A stretch of 64,000 bases of DNA from Bradyrhizobium sp. 200 (GCF_023100945.1 NZ_CP064689.1:2586001-2650000), one strand, 5' to 3'. Shown: positions 17,143 through 28,877, numbered from the stretch's first letter. Program-made: numbers and translations. Notes: a model not told the origin generated them from the letters alone.

Positions 17143-17463
17143 ATGGCCAAAATCCACTTTGTCGACCATACCGGCGAAAAACGAACCATCGATGTCGAGA
17201 ACGGCGCGACCGTGATGGAAGCCGCGATCCGCAACGCCATTCCGGGCATCGAAGCCGAATGCGGCGGGGCCTGCGCCTGCGCGACCTGCCATGTCTATGT
17301 CGACGAAGCCTGGCGCGAGAAGGTTGGCGCTCCGACCCCGATGGAAGAAGACATGTTGGATTTCGGTTTCGACGTGCGGCCGAATTCGCGCCTGTCGTGC
17401 CAGATCAAGGTAAGCGACGACCTCGACGGCCTCGTGGTGTCGACGCCGGAACGGCAGGCCTGA
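17143..17463 (+). CDS. [2Fe-2S] ferredoxin, adrenodoxin type
   Basis: 106 residues. Cluster ligands C40-x5-C46-x2-C49-x36-C86 give the vertebrate-type/ISC ferredoxin spacing ([11 protein letters not shown] then L-S-C). E-E-D-M-L-D-F mid-protein is typical of adrenodoxin-like ferredoxins, which carry electrons to cytochromes P450 or for Fe-S assembly. It is not within an isc/suf cluster here. A ferredoxin-NADP reductase gene lies about 1.7 kb downstream on the same strand and could be the electron donor, but that pairing is inference. Confidence 0.93.
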   Translation: MAKIHFVDHTGEKRTIDVENGATVMEAAIRNAIPGIEAECGGACACATCHVYVDEAWREKVGAPTPMEEDMLDFGFDVRPNSRLSCQIKVSDDLDGLVVSTPERQA

Positions 17464-17478
17464 GGTCCGAGAAAAGAT

Positions 17479-18584
17479 TCAGCGCGCTCCGGCGTTGGCG
17501 GTTTCCGCGAGATGGTCGTCGACCGCGTATAGCGCACAATCGGGCGCGTATTCCGCGCAGGCGGCGAGGGCAGCCTCCGCCGCTTCGCGTGTCGAGCGGC
17601 GCCCGCCGCGGAAAGCGAAAGCTCCCTTTGGCGAGACCGCAAAGGCCCTATGCGGGCTCGTGGAGAGATAATCTGCAAATCCCGTGCGCCCCTTGTCGCG
17701 CAATTGCGGCGGCGGCTGAATCGGCGATGGCGCCGGCATCGCGGCGATATCGCGCGTTCCCAGATTTTGATCGCGCAGGAAGCCATCCACCACGGACGTC
17801 CACAGCGGTATGCCGCGCGAAAACAGAGAATGGCCGTCCTCGCCATGTGGTGGGAAATCGACGAACTGAGCCCGTCCGCCGGCATCGGTGAAGGCGTCGC
17901 GCATTCGGCGCACCAGTTCGGGTCCGAAGAACTTGTCGTTCTGCGCGTAGATCCACAGCGTCGGAATCCGCGACGTCTTTCCCAGCGTGGCGAAGGCGCG
18001 GACCAGCGCATCCTCGTCGCAGACGTCATTGTCGGCGCGCGAACCGCGGCCGCCGGCGAAGTTGATCGCGGCGGCGAGTCCCGGCGGTGGATCGGCGGTC
18101 AGTGCGATGGAAGCGAAGCCGCCGGCGGAGACGCCGACCGCAATCATGCCGTTGGTCGAAACGTCGGTCCGGCTGCGCATGGCTTCGATCGCCGCGCGCA
18201 GATCGCTGGCCGACTGCCATGCCGCACGCAAATATTCGCGTCTGTCACACGGGCCGCTGCTCTCGGCATATTGACCGCCGGAATCGCCGTAGCCTCTGCG
18301 CATGAAGACCAGCGCCGCAAAACCCCGCCGGGTGAACTCGAGGGCTTGCCGATAGGATCCATACGGCGACATCGGCGCCCGCGCCGAGCCTTTGCGTGGT
18401 GTGCCGTGGCTGATCAGGGCGAGGGGATAGCGGCGCGTGCCCGAAGGCCGCAACAGCATCGCTTCAAGTCCGCGCGGGCCCGCGGCCTCCATCGGAATGC
18501 GCAGGTCCTCGCGATGAAACGGCTCGGCCGCGGCAGGCTGCATCGCGATGCCGACGATCAAGGCCGCCAACACCGCCGCACGCG

Positions 18585-18588
<4 letters not shown>
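17479..18588 (-). CDS. Exported alpha/beta hydrolase (dienelactone-hydrolase-like)
   Basis: 369 residues with a signal peptide ending A-A-A-E (about residues 1-21). Alpha/beta-hydrolase elements: oxyanion-type H-G-T (61-63), nucleophile Ser154 in G-V-S-A-G-G, and a late H-G-E-D-G-H-S-L-F likely holding the catalytic His. Acid candidate lies in the I-Y-A-Q-N-D-K-F-F segment. The C-terminal ~60 residues include a Gly-Tyr-like stress-type segment (A-L-A-A-C-E-type repeats) without assignment. Its ATG overlaps the stop of the upstream thioesterase by four bases (ATGA), so the two form an operon. Substrate unknown, probably an ester or peptide in the periplasm. Confidence 0.8.
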
Positions 18589-20228
<1,640 letters not shown>

Positions 20229-20352
20229 ATCCCAAAAAGCGACAGTTTGAGCTTGCGGAGCTGTGTCGGGCCGCGGCGATCGTCACTGGAACCGTCCGCG
20301 AAATGGCCTTAGTCTGCGGCCATTCATTTAGCGAATTGATCAGGTGATGACG

Positions 20353-20964
20353 ATGCGCAAGCTGGCCGGGTTCCAACTGGTACTCTCGATCATGATCGGG
20401 CTCGCGTTTGCCGGCGAACTTGCCGCGCAGCCGGTGGAACCGTCCGCGGCCGGCCTGTGGCAGAAGGTCGAGAAGGGCAAGCCGGTCGGATGGTTTCTGG
20501 TGGTCGATCGCAACGGCCTCTTCGAAGGCGCGTTCGCCAAGCTTTTTCTCGAGCCCGGCGATGCTCCCAATCCGATCTGCTCCAAATGCACCGACGATCG
20601 GAAGGATGCGCCATGGCTCGGGCTCGCCTTCATCCGCGACATGAAGCGCGACGGATTGAAATACGAGAATGGCAACGTGCTCGATCCGCGCGATGGCAAG
20701 ATCTACAAGGCCAAGATGACGCTGAGCCCCGATGGGCAGACGCTGACGATGCGCGGCTATCTCGGCATCTCGCTGCTGGGCAAGGATGAGATCTGGACCC
20801 GGCTGCCGGACACGGAGTTGGCGCAGCTCGATCCCGCGATCATCGCAAAATATCTGCCGGCGCATGCGGCTGCGATGAAGCCGCCAGCCGGTGCGGCAAA
20901 GGTCCCTGCTGTGCCAAAGAAGACGACCGCGCCGGCGCCCGCGGCACCGGCGCCTGCACGTTAG
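20353..20964 (+). CDS. Exported DUF2147-domain protein
   Basis: 203 residues. Signal peptide about 1-26 (M-R-K-L-A-G-F-Q then a hydrophobic core to E-L-A-A-Q). The DUF2147 core follows: [31 protein letters not shown] and [12 protein letters not shown]. The C-terminal 35 residues are Ala/Pro/Lys-rich. Start 20353 was chosen because AGGTG lies six bases before it; GTG 20344 and ATG 20347 are in frame. Function of DUF2147 is unknown. The end overlaps the convergent SGNH-type gene by four bases. Confidence 0.85.
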   Translation: MRKLAGFQLVLSIMIGLAFAGELAAQPVEPSAAGLWQKVEKGKPVGWFLVVDRNGLFEGAFAKLFLEPGDAPNPICSKCTDDRKDAPWLGLAFIRDMKRDGLKYENGNVLDPRDGKIYKAKMTLSPDGQTLTMRGYLGISLLGKDEIWTRLPDTELAQLDPAIIAKYLPAHAAAMKPPAGAAKVPAVPKKTTAPAPAAPAPAR

Positions 20965-22940
20965 TTCAATCCGGTTCTGCTTGGTGGCCGCGGCGCGTTC
21001 GGTATCGGCGGCACCGGTTGCGACGTGACTTCAGGCACCGCCGCATCGAGCTGCAGCACGGCGGCAGCGGCTGGCACGGCGGCATCCGCCATCGCGGCGT
21101 GGCCCTCGGCGCTCGGATGCACCGCACCGCCATAGACCGCCGACAACACGCCCCAGGTTGCGTCATGGATATCGGCCGGCTGCTGCGATGTCGGCAGGCC
21201 TTGCGGGTAGGTCATCGCCGCGAAGTAGCTGTCATTGGCATCGCGGATCCAGCGCGCGCGCGGCAGATAGGTGCGGTACTCGCCGGCGCTGCGGCCGCAC
21301 AGCATCGGCTGGTTGGCGGCCGTGACGATGTCGGGATCGAAGCTGTCGCCGGTCGCCGAGAAGCACTGGCGGTCGAATTCGGGATCGTTATTTGAACGCG
21401 CGCAAAAGCCATGGCCGGCGAACGTGGTTTGATGGGCATCGACGAAAGTCATGCGATCCGCGCCTGGATTGCGGCACAGGATGCCGCCTTCGCATAGCGC
21501 CAGCGCTCTCAGTTGCGGCAGGAATTCGTTTTCGACGAAGTTCGATACGGCAGCCAGCCGCTGCGGCTGGGCGTTGAATGAGGGATGAATATCGAAGCCG
21601 GCGCGGCCGCCGGGGCAGGGCGCGCCGCCATTCGACAGCGTTGGATTGGCGTAGGAAGTGTAGACGACCCGCGACAGGTCGCCGCCGACAAGGGGCTTGA
21701 GCGCCTCGCGCAGTTTGGCAAAGCCCTGCGGCAGGTCCCGCGTCATCGCACTGCGCGCGTCGTCCACCGAGGCCATCACGCCGCTGCGCCGGAACAGCGC
21801 GCGCTCGGTCATCGAGTCCACGATCACGTCGGCGACCAGGCCGGAGAAATAGATGTCGTTGGCGCCGATCGAAAGCAGCACCAGGTCGAGCTTGCGATCG
21901 GGCTGGCGGCGTTTGGCGGCGGCGAGGGCTTCGCGCAGTTCGGCCAGTTGCCCGTTGACGGTGCCCTGGCATGCGCCGCCCGATTTCGACGGCAGGCAAT
22001 CGCGAGCGCGCTGCGAGCCGAACAGCCCGTCGGAGATAGTAGCGCCGGTGCACGCCAGCGGCAGATAGGTCACCGCGATGTGCGGGTATTGCACGGCGAG
22101 CGCCAGTGCGGTCCGGGTCTGATAGCTGTAGAGCGAACGGTGGCAGGCAGGGTTGAACCAGAGCGCGCTCTGCCGCTGCCAGACCGCCAGCGTGTCGGGC
22201 GCCTCGCAGGCGCGCCCGCCTTTGTAGCCCGCGCGGCTCGGCCGGTAATATTGCGCGGCTGCTGTTCCGAGGTAGGAACGGAAGCAAAAGCCTTCATCGG
22301 CGAGCGCAATGGGACGGTCTGGATTTCCCTCGCCGGAGGCGACACTATCGCCGAGGCCGGCGATGAAGATGTCGCGCACCGCGATCTCGGTGAACACGCG
22401 CTGACTGCCCTCCGAACTGGAAACGTCGGCGGTCACCACCGTGGTGCGGCCGTAGCGGACCCGGAGATTGACCGGTTCGGCGCAGTCGAAGGTAGACGTT
22501 TGCGGGCCGTCGCCATCGTCGACCGTCCAGGCGCAGGTAGCGCCGACCGGCACCGGGCCAGTCAGTCGGATCACGACCGGATGATCGATCGGGGTGAGAT
22601 AGCTTTCCTTGACGTTGTCGCGGGTGCAGGGCTCGTTGACGCGGCCGGCCAGATCGATACAGAGCCGGTTCACCGTGTTGCGCGCCCAGCCGCGGCCGTC
22701 GCTCTGGATTGCCAGCGCCTGCTCCGTGGCCAGCACGCTGCGGCCACGCGCGGTTTCGGCGTGCAGCAGGAAATCCCGCTCCTCGCGGAACAGGCGGAAG
22801 CGGTTGCGCACCTCCCAGGAAATCTGCAGCGGCCCATAGCCGCCGGCGGTCTGGGCTTCCGCGGCCGGCGCGAACATGCCGGCCAGCGCGCCGGCGACCA
22901 GCGCGACCGAGATCATCGAACGTAAGAGGATTCCAGCCAT
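20961..22940 (-). CDS. Large exported SGNH/GDSL-type hydrolase-like protein
   Basis: 659 residues with a signal peptide (about 1-30, ending A-E-A-Q). An N-terminal all-beta-looking region (30-190, with paired cysteines) precedes an SGNH hydrolase domain: block [13 protein letters not shown] (Ser199 nucleophile), block III I-G-A-N-D-I near 345, and a late H-P-S-A-E-G-H that supplies the catalytic Asp/His-type block V. Many cysteines suggest periplasmic disulfides. Family members include esterases, lipases and polysaccharide deacetylases; the substrate is unknown. Overlaps the DUF2147 stop by four bases. Confidence 0.82.
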   Translation of the reverse strand: MAGILLRSMISVALVAGALAGMFAPAAEAQTAGGYGPLQISWEVRNRFRLFREERDFLLHAETARGRSVLATEQALAIQSDGRGWARNTVNRLCIDLAGRVNEPCTRDNVKESYLTPIDHPVVIRLTGPVPVGATCAWTVDDGDGPQTSTFDCAEPVNLRVRYGRTTVVTADVSSSEGSQRVFTEIAVRDIFIAGLGDSVASGEGNPDRPIALADEGFCFRSYLGTAAAQYYRPSRAGYKGGRACEAPDTLAVWQRQSALWFNPACHRSLYSYQTRTALALAVQYPHIAVTYLPLACTGATISDGLFGSQRARDCLPSKSGGACQGTVNGQLAELREALAAAKRRQPDRKLDLVLLSIGANDIYFSGLVADVIVDSMTERALFRRSGVMASVDDARSAMTRDLPQGFAKLREALKPLVGGDLSRVVYTSYANPTLSNGGAPCPGGRAGFDIHPSFNAQPQRLAAVSNFVENEFLPQLRALALCEGGILCRNPGADRMTFVDAHQTTFAGHGFCARSNNDPEFDRQCFSATGDSFDPDIVTAANQPMLCGRSAGEYRTYLPRARWIRDANDSYFAAMTYPQGLPTSQQPADIHDATWGVLSAVYGGAVHPSAEGHAAMADAAVPAAAAVLQLDAAVPEVTSQPVPPIPNAPRPPSRTGLN

Positions 22941-22980
22941 GGCGTCGTTTGACGTTAGCGGTAAGGCAGAAATAAGAGAA

Positions 22981-22998
22981 TGAGGCAGCTCTGCCTCA
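22981..22998. terminator. Weak hairpin between the YbhN-like and SGNH genes
   Basis: TGAGGCA (22981-22987) / TGCCTCA (22992-22998) with a GCTC loop, 40 bases past the stop of the leftward gene ending at 23038. A U-rich tail in that direction is poor, so termination efficiency is uncertain. Confidence 0.45.
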
Positions 22999-23037
22999 AA
23001 AGACCAGACGGCGCAGATAACGACGCCGTTACCGGTC

Positions 23038-24096
23038 TCAGGATTGTTGCCGGCCTTTGATCGGCGGCCGCACCCGGGCCTTGGCCGTGCAGGCTTCGCC
23101 GAGCCGGCGTCGTTCCAGCCAGGGCTGCAGCACGCTGAGCCAGAGTTCGCGTGTCCCCATGATCCAGATCGAGATGCCGAAGGGGATCAGGAAGTACAGG
23201 ATCCGGAACACCACCAGCGTCGCCAGCAACTGTTCCTTGCTGAACTGCGGCAGCGCCACCAGCATCGCGGCGTCGAACACGCCGATGCTGCCGGGGGCAT
23301 GACTGGCAAAGCCGAGCAGCGTCGCCAGGATGAACACTACCGCCAGCGAAACGAAGTCGATATGCGGCTCGGTCGGCATCAACAGGTACATCGCCAGCGC
23401 GCAGAAGCCGAGATCGACCACGCCGATGAGGACTTGCAGCAGCGTCAACCGGGCGGACGGCAGCACCACCTTCCAGCCGTTCTGCCCGAGTTCGCGGCGG
23501 GTCTCGCCCGTCAGCAGCCAGACGAAATAGACCGTAATGCCGGCAAGGCAGCCGATCGCGATCAGCCGGTTCATCGCCGGCGGCAGCAGATCCATCGACG
23601 ACGCCGCCTCGGGATGCCAGGCCATGCCGCAGCCGAGCACGAACAGATTGCCAAGCCAGAAGGTGAGCCCGGAGAGAAAGCAGATTTTTGCGACATCGAT
23701 CGCCGTCAGGCCGTAGTCCGAATAGATCCGGAACCGGATCGCGCCGCCGGTAAAGACGGTGGCGCCGATGTTGTGACCGATGGTGTAGCTGGTGAAGCTC
23801 GACATCGCAGCGATGCGATAGGGCACATGCGTCTTGCCAATGGTTCGCAGCGCGAAGAAATCATAAAAGGTCAACGTGAAAAACGCGCCCACCACGCACA
23901 GCGCGGCCAGCGCGATCCGATGCGGGGCAATTTCCGTCAGCGCGGTTAGGATAATACCGGTGTCCACCCCTTTCAGGGTGTGAACCAGCGTGGTGACCGC
24001 AAAGATGATGATGAGGAGACTCGCAGCGATCCCCAGCCGTTTCCAGCCGATTTTCTCCTTGAAGCCGCGCCCAAGCGCGGTCAGCAGCCGATGCAT
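23038..24096 (-). CDS. YbhN/LPG-synthase-TM-like integral membrane protein
   Basis: 352 residues, about eight hydrophobic helices. Typical segments are T-I-G-H-N-I-G-A-T-V-F-T-G-G-A-I-R-F-R-I-Y and G-F-A-S-H-A-P-G-S-I-G-V-F-D-A, which characterise the lysylphosphatidylglycerol-synthase membrane domain family (UPF0104). Only the membrane (flippase-like) part is present; the aminoacyl-transferase domain of MprF is missing. Role in E. coli YbhN-like proteins is unclear, likely lipid-related transport. No partner gene is adjacent. Confidence 0.85.
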   Translation of the reverse strand: MHRLLTALGRGFKEKIGWKRLGIAASLLIIIFAVTTLVHTLKGVDTGIILTALTEIAPHRIALAALCVVGAFFTLTFYDFFALRTIGKTHVPYRIAAMSSFTSYTIGHNIGATVFTGGAIRFRIYSDYGLTAIDVAKICFLSGLTFWLGNLFVLGCGMAWHPEAASSMDLLPPAMNRLIAIGCLAGITVYFVWLLTGETRRELGQNGWKVVLPSARLTLLQVLIGVVDLGFCALAMYLLMPTEPHIDFVSLAVVFILATLLGFASHAPGSIGVFDAAMLVALPQFSKEQLLATLVVFRILYFLIPFGISIWIMGTRELWLSVLQPWLERRRLGEACTAKARVRPPIKGRQQS

Positions 24097-24485
24097 TCAT
24101 CCTCCCGGCGGGGCGGCAACACGTAAAAATGGGACCTGTCGCGACAAGCGACAGTCGACGGCTAGAGGCACCGTGCGCGAAACCCATAAGCTAAATCCGG
24201 GCCGTTGTGCAGCCCTTGACAAGCATGCCTTTTGGCTTCGTTGGCCACCTTTGTCATACGTCCTACATATGTCGCCGCATTAACGATTTTGAGTCGCAAT
24301 GAGGTCCGTTCCGCGGGCTCTTTTTGCCGCACCGTTCCGTCCGTTCCCCATCGCAGCCTTTTCGAGGTCGTTAGGAACATCCTTTTCAGGAGCCGGTTAG
24401 CTCCGATCAGCAATCGAGCATGAAGCGCATGTCAGGCCGGGAAAAGGCCTGCGGCCGCATGTTCCAAAACGAGGGATGACCGCAA
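24097..24485. other. 389-bp intergenic region, no gene seen
   Basis: Lies between the leftward YbhN-like gene and the rightward DUF892 gene. It is less GC-rich than the coding DNA. The only signal recognised is an EcfG-like promoter at 24374-24398. Confidence 0.6.
24374..24398 (+). promoter_or_regulatory. Candidate EcfG (general stress) promoter of the DUF892 gene
   Basis: GGAAC (24374-24378), 16-base spacer, GGTT (24395-24398), against the EcfG consensus GGAAC-N16/17-CGTT: one mismatch. It would start transcription about 80 bases before the ATG at 24486. DUF892 proteins are typical general-stress genes, which supports the call. Confidence 0.5.
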
Positions 24486-24992
24486 ATGGGACTCTTCACC
24501 AAAGACATCAAGACCATGAACGACCTGTTCATCCATCAATTGCAGGACATCTATTACGCCGAGAAACAACTTGTGAAAGCCCTGCCCAAGATGGCCGAAA
24601 AAGCGACTGACAAGCAGCTTAAACAGGGCTTTTTGACCCATCTCGATGAAACCAGGACGCATGTAGGGCGCCTCGAGGAGGTATTCCGTATGCACGGCGC
24701 CGAGGTGAAGGCGGTCGATTGCCCGGCGATCGACGGTATCATTGAGGAGGCCGACGACGTCGCGGGCGAGATCGCCGACAAGGCCGTGCTGGACGCTGCG
24801 CTGATCAACGCCGCGCAGGCCGCCGAGCACTATGAGATCACCCGTTACGGCAGCATGATCGCATGGGCGCGGCAGCTTGGACGCAATGACTGCGCCAGCA
24901 TTCTGCAGAAGACGCTCGACGAGGAAAAGAAGACTGACGCCAAACTGACCTCGCTGGCGGAAGGCAAGGTCAACCTGCAGGCCGCAAGCTGA
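24486..24992 (+). CDS. DUF892 ferritin-like protein (YciE/YciF family)
   Basis: 168 residues, all-alpha, ferritin-like four-helix bundle. The family start M-x-L-F-T-K-D-I-K-T-M-N-D-L-F-I-H-Q-L-Q-D-I-Y-Y-A-E is present, and the E-x-x-H/Y-E carboxylate-type positions recur in H-Y-E-I-T-R-Y. YciF-type proteins are osmotic/stress-induced, with unknown chemistry. A good GAGGGA-like ribosome binding site precedes the ATG. Followed by a strong terminator, so it is monocistronic. Confidence 0.92.
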   Translation: MGLFTKDIKTMNDLFIHQLQDIYYAEKQLVKALPKMAEKATDKQLKQGFLTHLDETRTHVGRLEEVFRMHGAEVKAVDCPAIDGIIEEADDVAGEIADKAVLDAALINAAQAAEHYEITRYGSMIAWARQLGRNDCASILQKTLDEEKKTDAKLTSLAEGKVNLQAAS

Positions 24993-25012
24993 TTTCGTTG
25001 AGCAGTTGAGGC

Positions 25013-25050
25013 AAAACGCCGCGCCGGGAGCAATTCTCGCGCGGCGTTTT
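25013..25050 (+). terminator. Intrinsic terminator after the DUF892 gene
   Basis: AAAACGCCGCGC (25013-25024) pairs perfectly with GCGCGGCGTTTT (25039-25050); 14-base loop; the right arm ends in a T-run. The remainder of the 338-base gap 24993-25330 shows no gene, only the CtrA-type site at 25191. Confidence 0.92.
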
Positions 25051-25190
25051 CGCGAGCGGAGACCGGCATCGCAGCCATACTTCGATCATTAGCAAAACGT
25101 TTGATTGAAAACGGACGCATTCGTAGACCGGGTTCGTGAAATGAACTCGCCGTCACTAAAGGTGCTCCGGAAGCCGTCCAGGTATGTTGG

Positions 25191-25205
25191 TTAACCTGAA
25201 CTTAA
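25191..25205. promoter_or_regulatory. Candidate CtrA binding site upstream of the GGDEF-EAL gene
   Basis: TTAA-CCTGAAC-TTAA, an exact TTAA-N7-TTAA match, 125 bases before the ATG at 25331. Confidence 0.6.
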
Positions 25206-25330
25206 CCATCGGCGGGGGTGCTTCCGGCGAGTTTTCAAAACGTTGTTCACCATCCGTGCGAAGTGAGCTGCGGTGGTTACCCCAAATATACGAATGGAAC
25301 CGCAATTACAGGCCACTGGGGAGTCTGTAA

Positions 25331-27733
25331 ATGTACCGCGTTCTAACTTGTCTCACCACCGAGCATGACTGGCGTCTGGTTGTATTGGCAGGCACCATTT
25401 GCTGGCTCGCCAGCGCCGTCGCCATCAGCCTGTTTCATCGTGCGAAGGCGTCACGCGGCCGAGCGCGCGCGGTCTGGATCTGCCTCGATGCGACTATCGG
25501 AGGCTGCGGAATTTGGGCCACCCATTTCGTCGCGATGCTGGCTTACGATCCCGGCGCGGGCGCCGGATACAGCATACCCATCACCTTGTTGTCGCTGGTC
25601 TTTGCGATAGCCATCGTCGCCATCGGCCTCTGTATTGCATTGTCCAGTGCGCGCCAATCGGTGGTTGCCCTCGGCGGCGCCGTCATTGGCGGCGGTGTCG
25701 CAGCGATGCATTATACCGGCATGGCGGCACTCGAGCTTCCCGCATTCATTGTGTGGTCGCCCGGCATCGTTGCGGCCTCGATTGTGCTTGGCAGCCTGTT
25801 TGCGGCCATAGCGCTTCTTGTCGCCGTACGTCGTGACAATCCCGTCCATACCCTGGCTGCTACCGGGTTGCTGACAGTTGCCATCGTTTCTCATCATTTC
25901 ACGGCGATGGGCGCTGTCACGCTCATTCCCGACTCGACCCTCAGCGGCGACGGGCTGTCGATTTCTCCGACCGCACTTTCGTTCCTCACGGCGGTCGCGG
26001 CCTTCGCCATCCTCGGCCTATCGCTGCTGGCGGCCATGATTGACCGCCGCGCAAAGGGCGAACTCCATCAGCAGAAAGTCCTGCTCGACACCGCGCTCGA
26101 CAACATGTCGCAAGGACTTTCCATGTTCGATGCGGATGGTCGCATCCTCCTGTACAATGATCGCTATGCCGAAATGATGGGACGGACCGATATGACCCTC
26201 CAGGGTCGTTTGCTGCTCGATGTGCTCCGGCAACAGCAGGCGCTCGGCCGCTGGGATGGTGATCCCGATCAGTTCGTCGCCAGCGTGATCGCCGAGGCCA
26301 AGGCCGGCAACAGCGTGACCAGGACGGTGAGCCGCAACGGACGTGCGATCCGCATCGTCGACCAGCCCATGAAGGGCGGTGGATGGGTTGCCACCTTCGA
26401 AGACATCACCGAATGGCAGGCGGCCCAGGAACAGATCTCGCATATGGCGCGCCATGACGCGCTGACCAATTTGCCGAACCGGACGCTGTTCCGCGAGCAA
26501 CTCGAAAAGGCCCTGCGGCTTGCCAAACGCAACGATCAGCTCGCAGTGCTCTGTCTCGACCTCGATCACTTCAAGGACATCAACGATTCGCTCGGTCATC
26601 CGGTCGGCGACGCGCTCCTGAAGGAAGTCGCGCGCCGCCTCGGCCAATGCATCACGGAGCACGATACGGTGGCGCGGCTGGGCGGCGACGAATTCGCGAT
26701 CGTGCAGTTCTGCAGCGATTGCGATCCGTCCGCCGTCGCCTTGCTCGCCAGCCACGTGGTCGAGCAGGTTTCCGCGCCTTACGAAATCGCCGGACACCAG
26801 CTTGTCATCGGCGTCAGTATCGGCATTTCGCTGGCGCCGGAGGACGGCAAGAATCCCGACGAGCTCCTCAAGAAGGCCGATCTTGCGCTCTATCGCGCCA
26901 AGGAGGACGGCCGCGGCACCTACCGCTTCTTCGAGACCGGGATGGACGCCCGCGCCCAGGCACGGCGGCTGCTGGAACTTGACCTGCGCGCCGCGCTGCA
27001 GCGCGGAGAATTCGAAGTCTATTACCAGCCGATCCGCGACATCGGCAAAGACGCCGTCGTTAGTTTCGAAGCCCTGGTACGGTGGAATCATTCGCTACGC
27101 GGCCTGATCTCTCCGGCCAGCTTCATTCCGCTGGCGGAAGAAACCGGCCTGATCTTGCCGATCGGCGAGTGGGTGCTGCGCCAAGCCTGCATGGACGCGG
27201 CCCAATGGTCGCAGGCCGTCGGCGTCGCCGTCAATCTTTCGCCGGTGCAGTTCAAGAATCCCAATCTGGTATCGACGGTGAAGGAGGCGCTGAAAGCCTC
27301 CGGTCTTCCGGCGGACCGGCTGGAACTCGAGATCACGGAATCGGTGTTGCTGCAGAACAGTGAGGCAACGCTTTCGGTTCTGCATGAACTTCGCGCCTTT
27401 GGCGTCCGGATTTCGCTGGACGATTTCGGAACCGGATATTCGTCCCTCAGCTATTTGCGCAGCTTTCCGTTCGACAAGATCAAGATCGACCGCTCGTTCG
27501 TCAGCGAATTGGCGACGCGCGACGATTCCATGGCGATCGTCCGCGCCGTGACCGGCCTCGGCAAGAGCCTCGGCATCGTCACCACGGCTGAAGGCGTCGA
27601 GACCGACGCGCAGTTCGACCTCCTGCGCCGGGAAGGCTGCACGCAGGCGCAAGGCTATCTGTTCAGCCCGCCGCGCCCCGCAGCCGAGGTGGAAATGATG
27701 CTGTCGAAAACACGGGCGCGGGTCGTCGCCTAG
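25331..27733 (+). CDS. MHYT-PAS-GGDEF-EAL cyclic-di-GMP protein
   Basis: 800 residues. Residues about 10-235 are an MHYT membrane sensor (seven helices; motifs H-F-V-A-M, M-H-Y-T-G-M-A and H-H-F-T-A-M-G). A PAS-like region with Q-G-L-S-M-F-D-A-D-G covers about 245-365. The GGDEF domain has G-G-D-E-F at 451-455. The EAL domain starts at E580-A-L and keeps N-L-S, I-T-E-S, D-D-F-G-T-G-Y, K-I-D-R-S-F and A-E-G-V-E-T, so both diguanylate cyclase and phosphodiesterase sites look intact. The I-site (R-x-x-D ahead of GGDEF) reads T-E-H-D, so product inhibition is probably lost. MHYT may sense O2, CO or NO via copper. A CtrA-type site is upstream. Confidence 0.93.
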   Translation: MYRVLTCLTTEHDWRLVVLAGTICWLASAVAISLFHRAKASRGRARAVWICLDATIGGCGIWATHFVAMLAYDPGAGAGYSIPITLLSLVFAIAIVAIGLCIALSSARQSVVALGGAVIGGGVAAMHYTGMAALELPAFIVWSPGIVAASIVLGSLFAAIALLVAVRRDNPVHTLAATGLLTVAIVSHHFTAMGAVTLIPDSTLSGDGLSISPTALSFLTAVAAFAILGLSLLAAMIDRRAKGELHQQKVLLDTALDNMSQGLSMFDADGRILLYNDRYAEMMGRTDMTLQGRLLLDVLRQQQALGRWDGDPDQFVASVIAEAKAGNSVTRTVSRNGRAIRIVDQPMKGGGWVATFEDITEWQAAQEQISHMARHDALTNLPNRTLFREQLEKALRLAKRNDQLAVLCLDLDHFKDINDSLGHPVGDALLKEVARRLGQCITEHDTVARLGGDEFAIVQFCSDCDPSAVALLASHVVEQVSAPYEIAGHQLVIGVSIGISLAPEDGKNPDELLKKADLALYRAKEDGRGTYRFFETGMDARAQARRLLELDLRAALQRGEFEVYYQPIRDIGKDAVVSFEALVRWNHSLRGLISPASFIPLAEETGLILPIGEWVLRQACMDAAQWSQAVGVAVNLSPVQFKNPNLVSTVKEALKASGLPADRLELEITESVLLQNSEATLSVLHELRAFGVRISLDDFGTGYSSLSYLRSFPFDKIKIDRSFVSELATRDDSMAIVRAVTGLGKSLGIVTTAEGVETDAQFDLLRREGCTQAQGYLFSPPRPAAEVEMMLSKTRARVVA

Positions 27734-27766
27734 TTCTTTCGAGCCTTGTTTTTCAAGCCTTGTTTT

Positions 27767-28201
27767 CTAAGCCTTGCGGAGCGCGAAATGCGCGCCGCAG
27801 AACGCCATCACGGCGCCGAGGCATAAGGCTGCGAGGCCGGCGAGCACGCCCGATACAGTCGGGACCGCGCTCGGCGCCGAGGCGGCCTGTCCGGCGCCGG
27901 CGAGGATCAGCACGCCGACCACGATCAGGAACTGCCGCATCCGCTGTGGAATTTGGCCCGAGGCCGCGCTGTGCATCAAGTTGGCGGTGAAATAGCCGCC
28001 TGAAAAACCCACGGTCGCGATCAGCCACCAGGCGATCGCCGCGCCGGCAGGCATGAATTCGCTCGTATCGGATCGCCACAGGCCGCCGAGATCGAGCCCG
28101 TAACGCGCGCCCAGCATGTGGACGGCCAGAGCCAGCAGCACTCCGGAAACTATCGCGCCGGCCAGGATCAGGCGGCGCGGAAAATAGGTCGTCTCGGCCA
28201 T
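27767..28201 (-). CDS. Four-helix membrane protein, function unknown
   Basis: 144 residues from ATG 28201. About four hydrophobic segments (residues 9-30, 51-72, 86-104 and 116-140) joined by short polar loops, no recognisable domain. A longer in-frame start at 28321 would overlap the divergent gene and encode non-conserved-looking sequence, so it is disfavoured. No ribosome binding site is clear. Divergently placed to the gene at 28314. Confidence 0.65.
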   Translation of the reverse strand: MAETTYFPRRLILAGAIVSGVLLALAVHMLGARYGLDLGGLWRSDTSEFMPAGAAIAWWLIATVGFSGGYFTANLMHSAASGQIPQRMRQFLIVVGVLILAGAGQAASAPSAVPTVSGVLAGLAALCLGAVMAFCGAHFALRKA

Positions 28202-28313
28202 GGGCCGCTTGTAAGGTAAAGCCGGCTCGCCGCGCAAGCGGGCGGTTTCAAACGATACGGGATATTTTGGATTGCCGACATCACTGCCGAACCAGACGAC
28301 GGAAGGCGAGGGC

Positions 28314-28877
28314 GTGCGCACGATCAGCTACGCCTACAAGGCATCACTGATTTCGTCGGCGTACCAATTCGAGCTGACCGATGCCGGATTGTCGTGGCAG
28401 ATCGGCCGCCGGTCCGGCGTGTGGCCCTATGCCGATATCGCTTCGATCCGTCTGTCGTACCGGCCGATGTCGATGCAGCCCCGTCGCTTTCGCGCCGATA
28501 TCGAAAGGGCCGGCGGCGGACGGATCGCCATCTTTTCGACGACCTGGCAAACCGTCACGTTGATGACGCCGCAGGACCAGGGCTATCGCGGCTTCATCAC
28601 CGAACTGCATCGAAGGATGAGGGAAGCAGGCAGCAAGGCTTCCCTGATCGGCGGCATCGGGACGGTGACCTATGTCACGGCGGTTGCGATGCTGGTGTTG
28701 CTGGCCATCGCCATGATCGGACTTCTGGTCCGGGCGCTTGCGACGTCCGAATTCACCGGCGCGTTGTTTCTGGTCGGCATCGCCATCTGGTTTGCCTGGA
28801 CCATCGGCGGCTTCATCAAGCGCAATCGGCCGCGGATATATTCGTTCGACGCGCTTCCCGCGACATTGCTGCCGTAA
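28314..28877 (+). CDS. Two-helix membrane protein with N-terminal PH-like domain, unknown
   Basis: About 187 residues from GTG 28314, which has GGAAGGCGAGGG directly upstream (an in-frame TTG at 28272 is an alternative). Residues 1-100 look like a beta-rich PH/bPH-type domain (F-E-L-T-D-A-G-L-S-W, I-A-S-I-R-L-S-Y). Two hydrophobic helices follow at about 120-142 and 150-172. Function unknown. Confidence 0.7.
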   Translation: MRTISYAYKASLISSAYQFELTDAGLSWQIGRRSGVWPYADIASIRLSYRPMSMQPRRFRADIERAGGGRIAIFSTTWQTVTLMTPQDQGYRGFITELHRRMREAGSKASLIGGIGTVTYVTAVAMLVLLAIAMIGLLVRALATSEFTGALFLVGIAIWFAWTIGGFIKRNRPRIYSFDALPATLLP

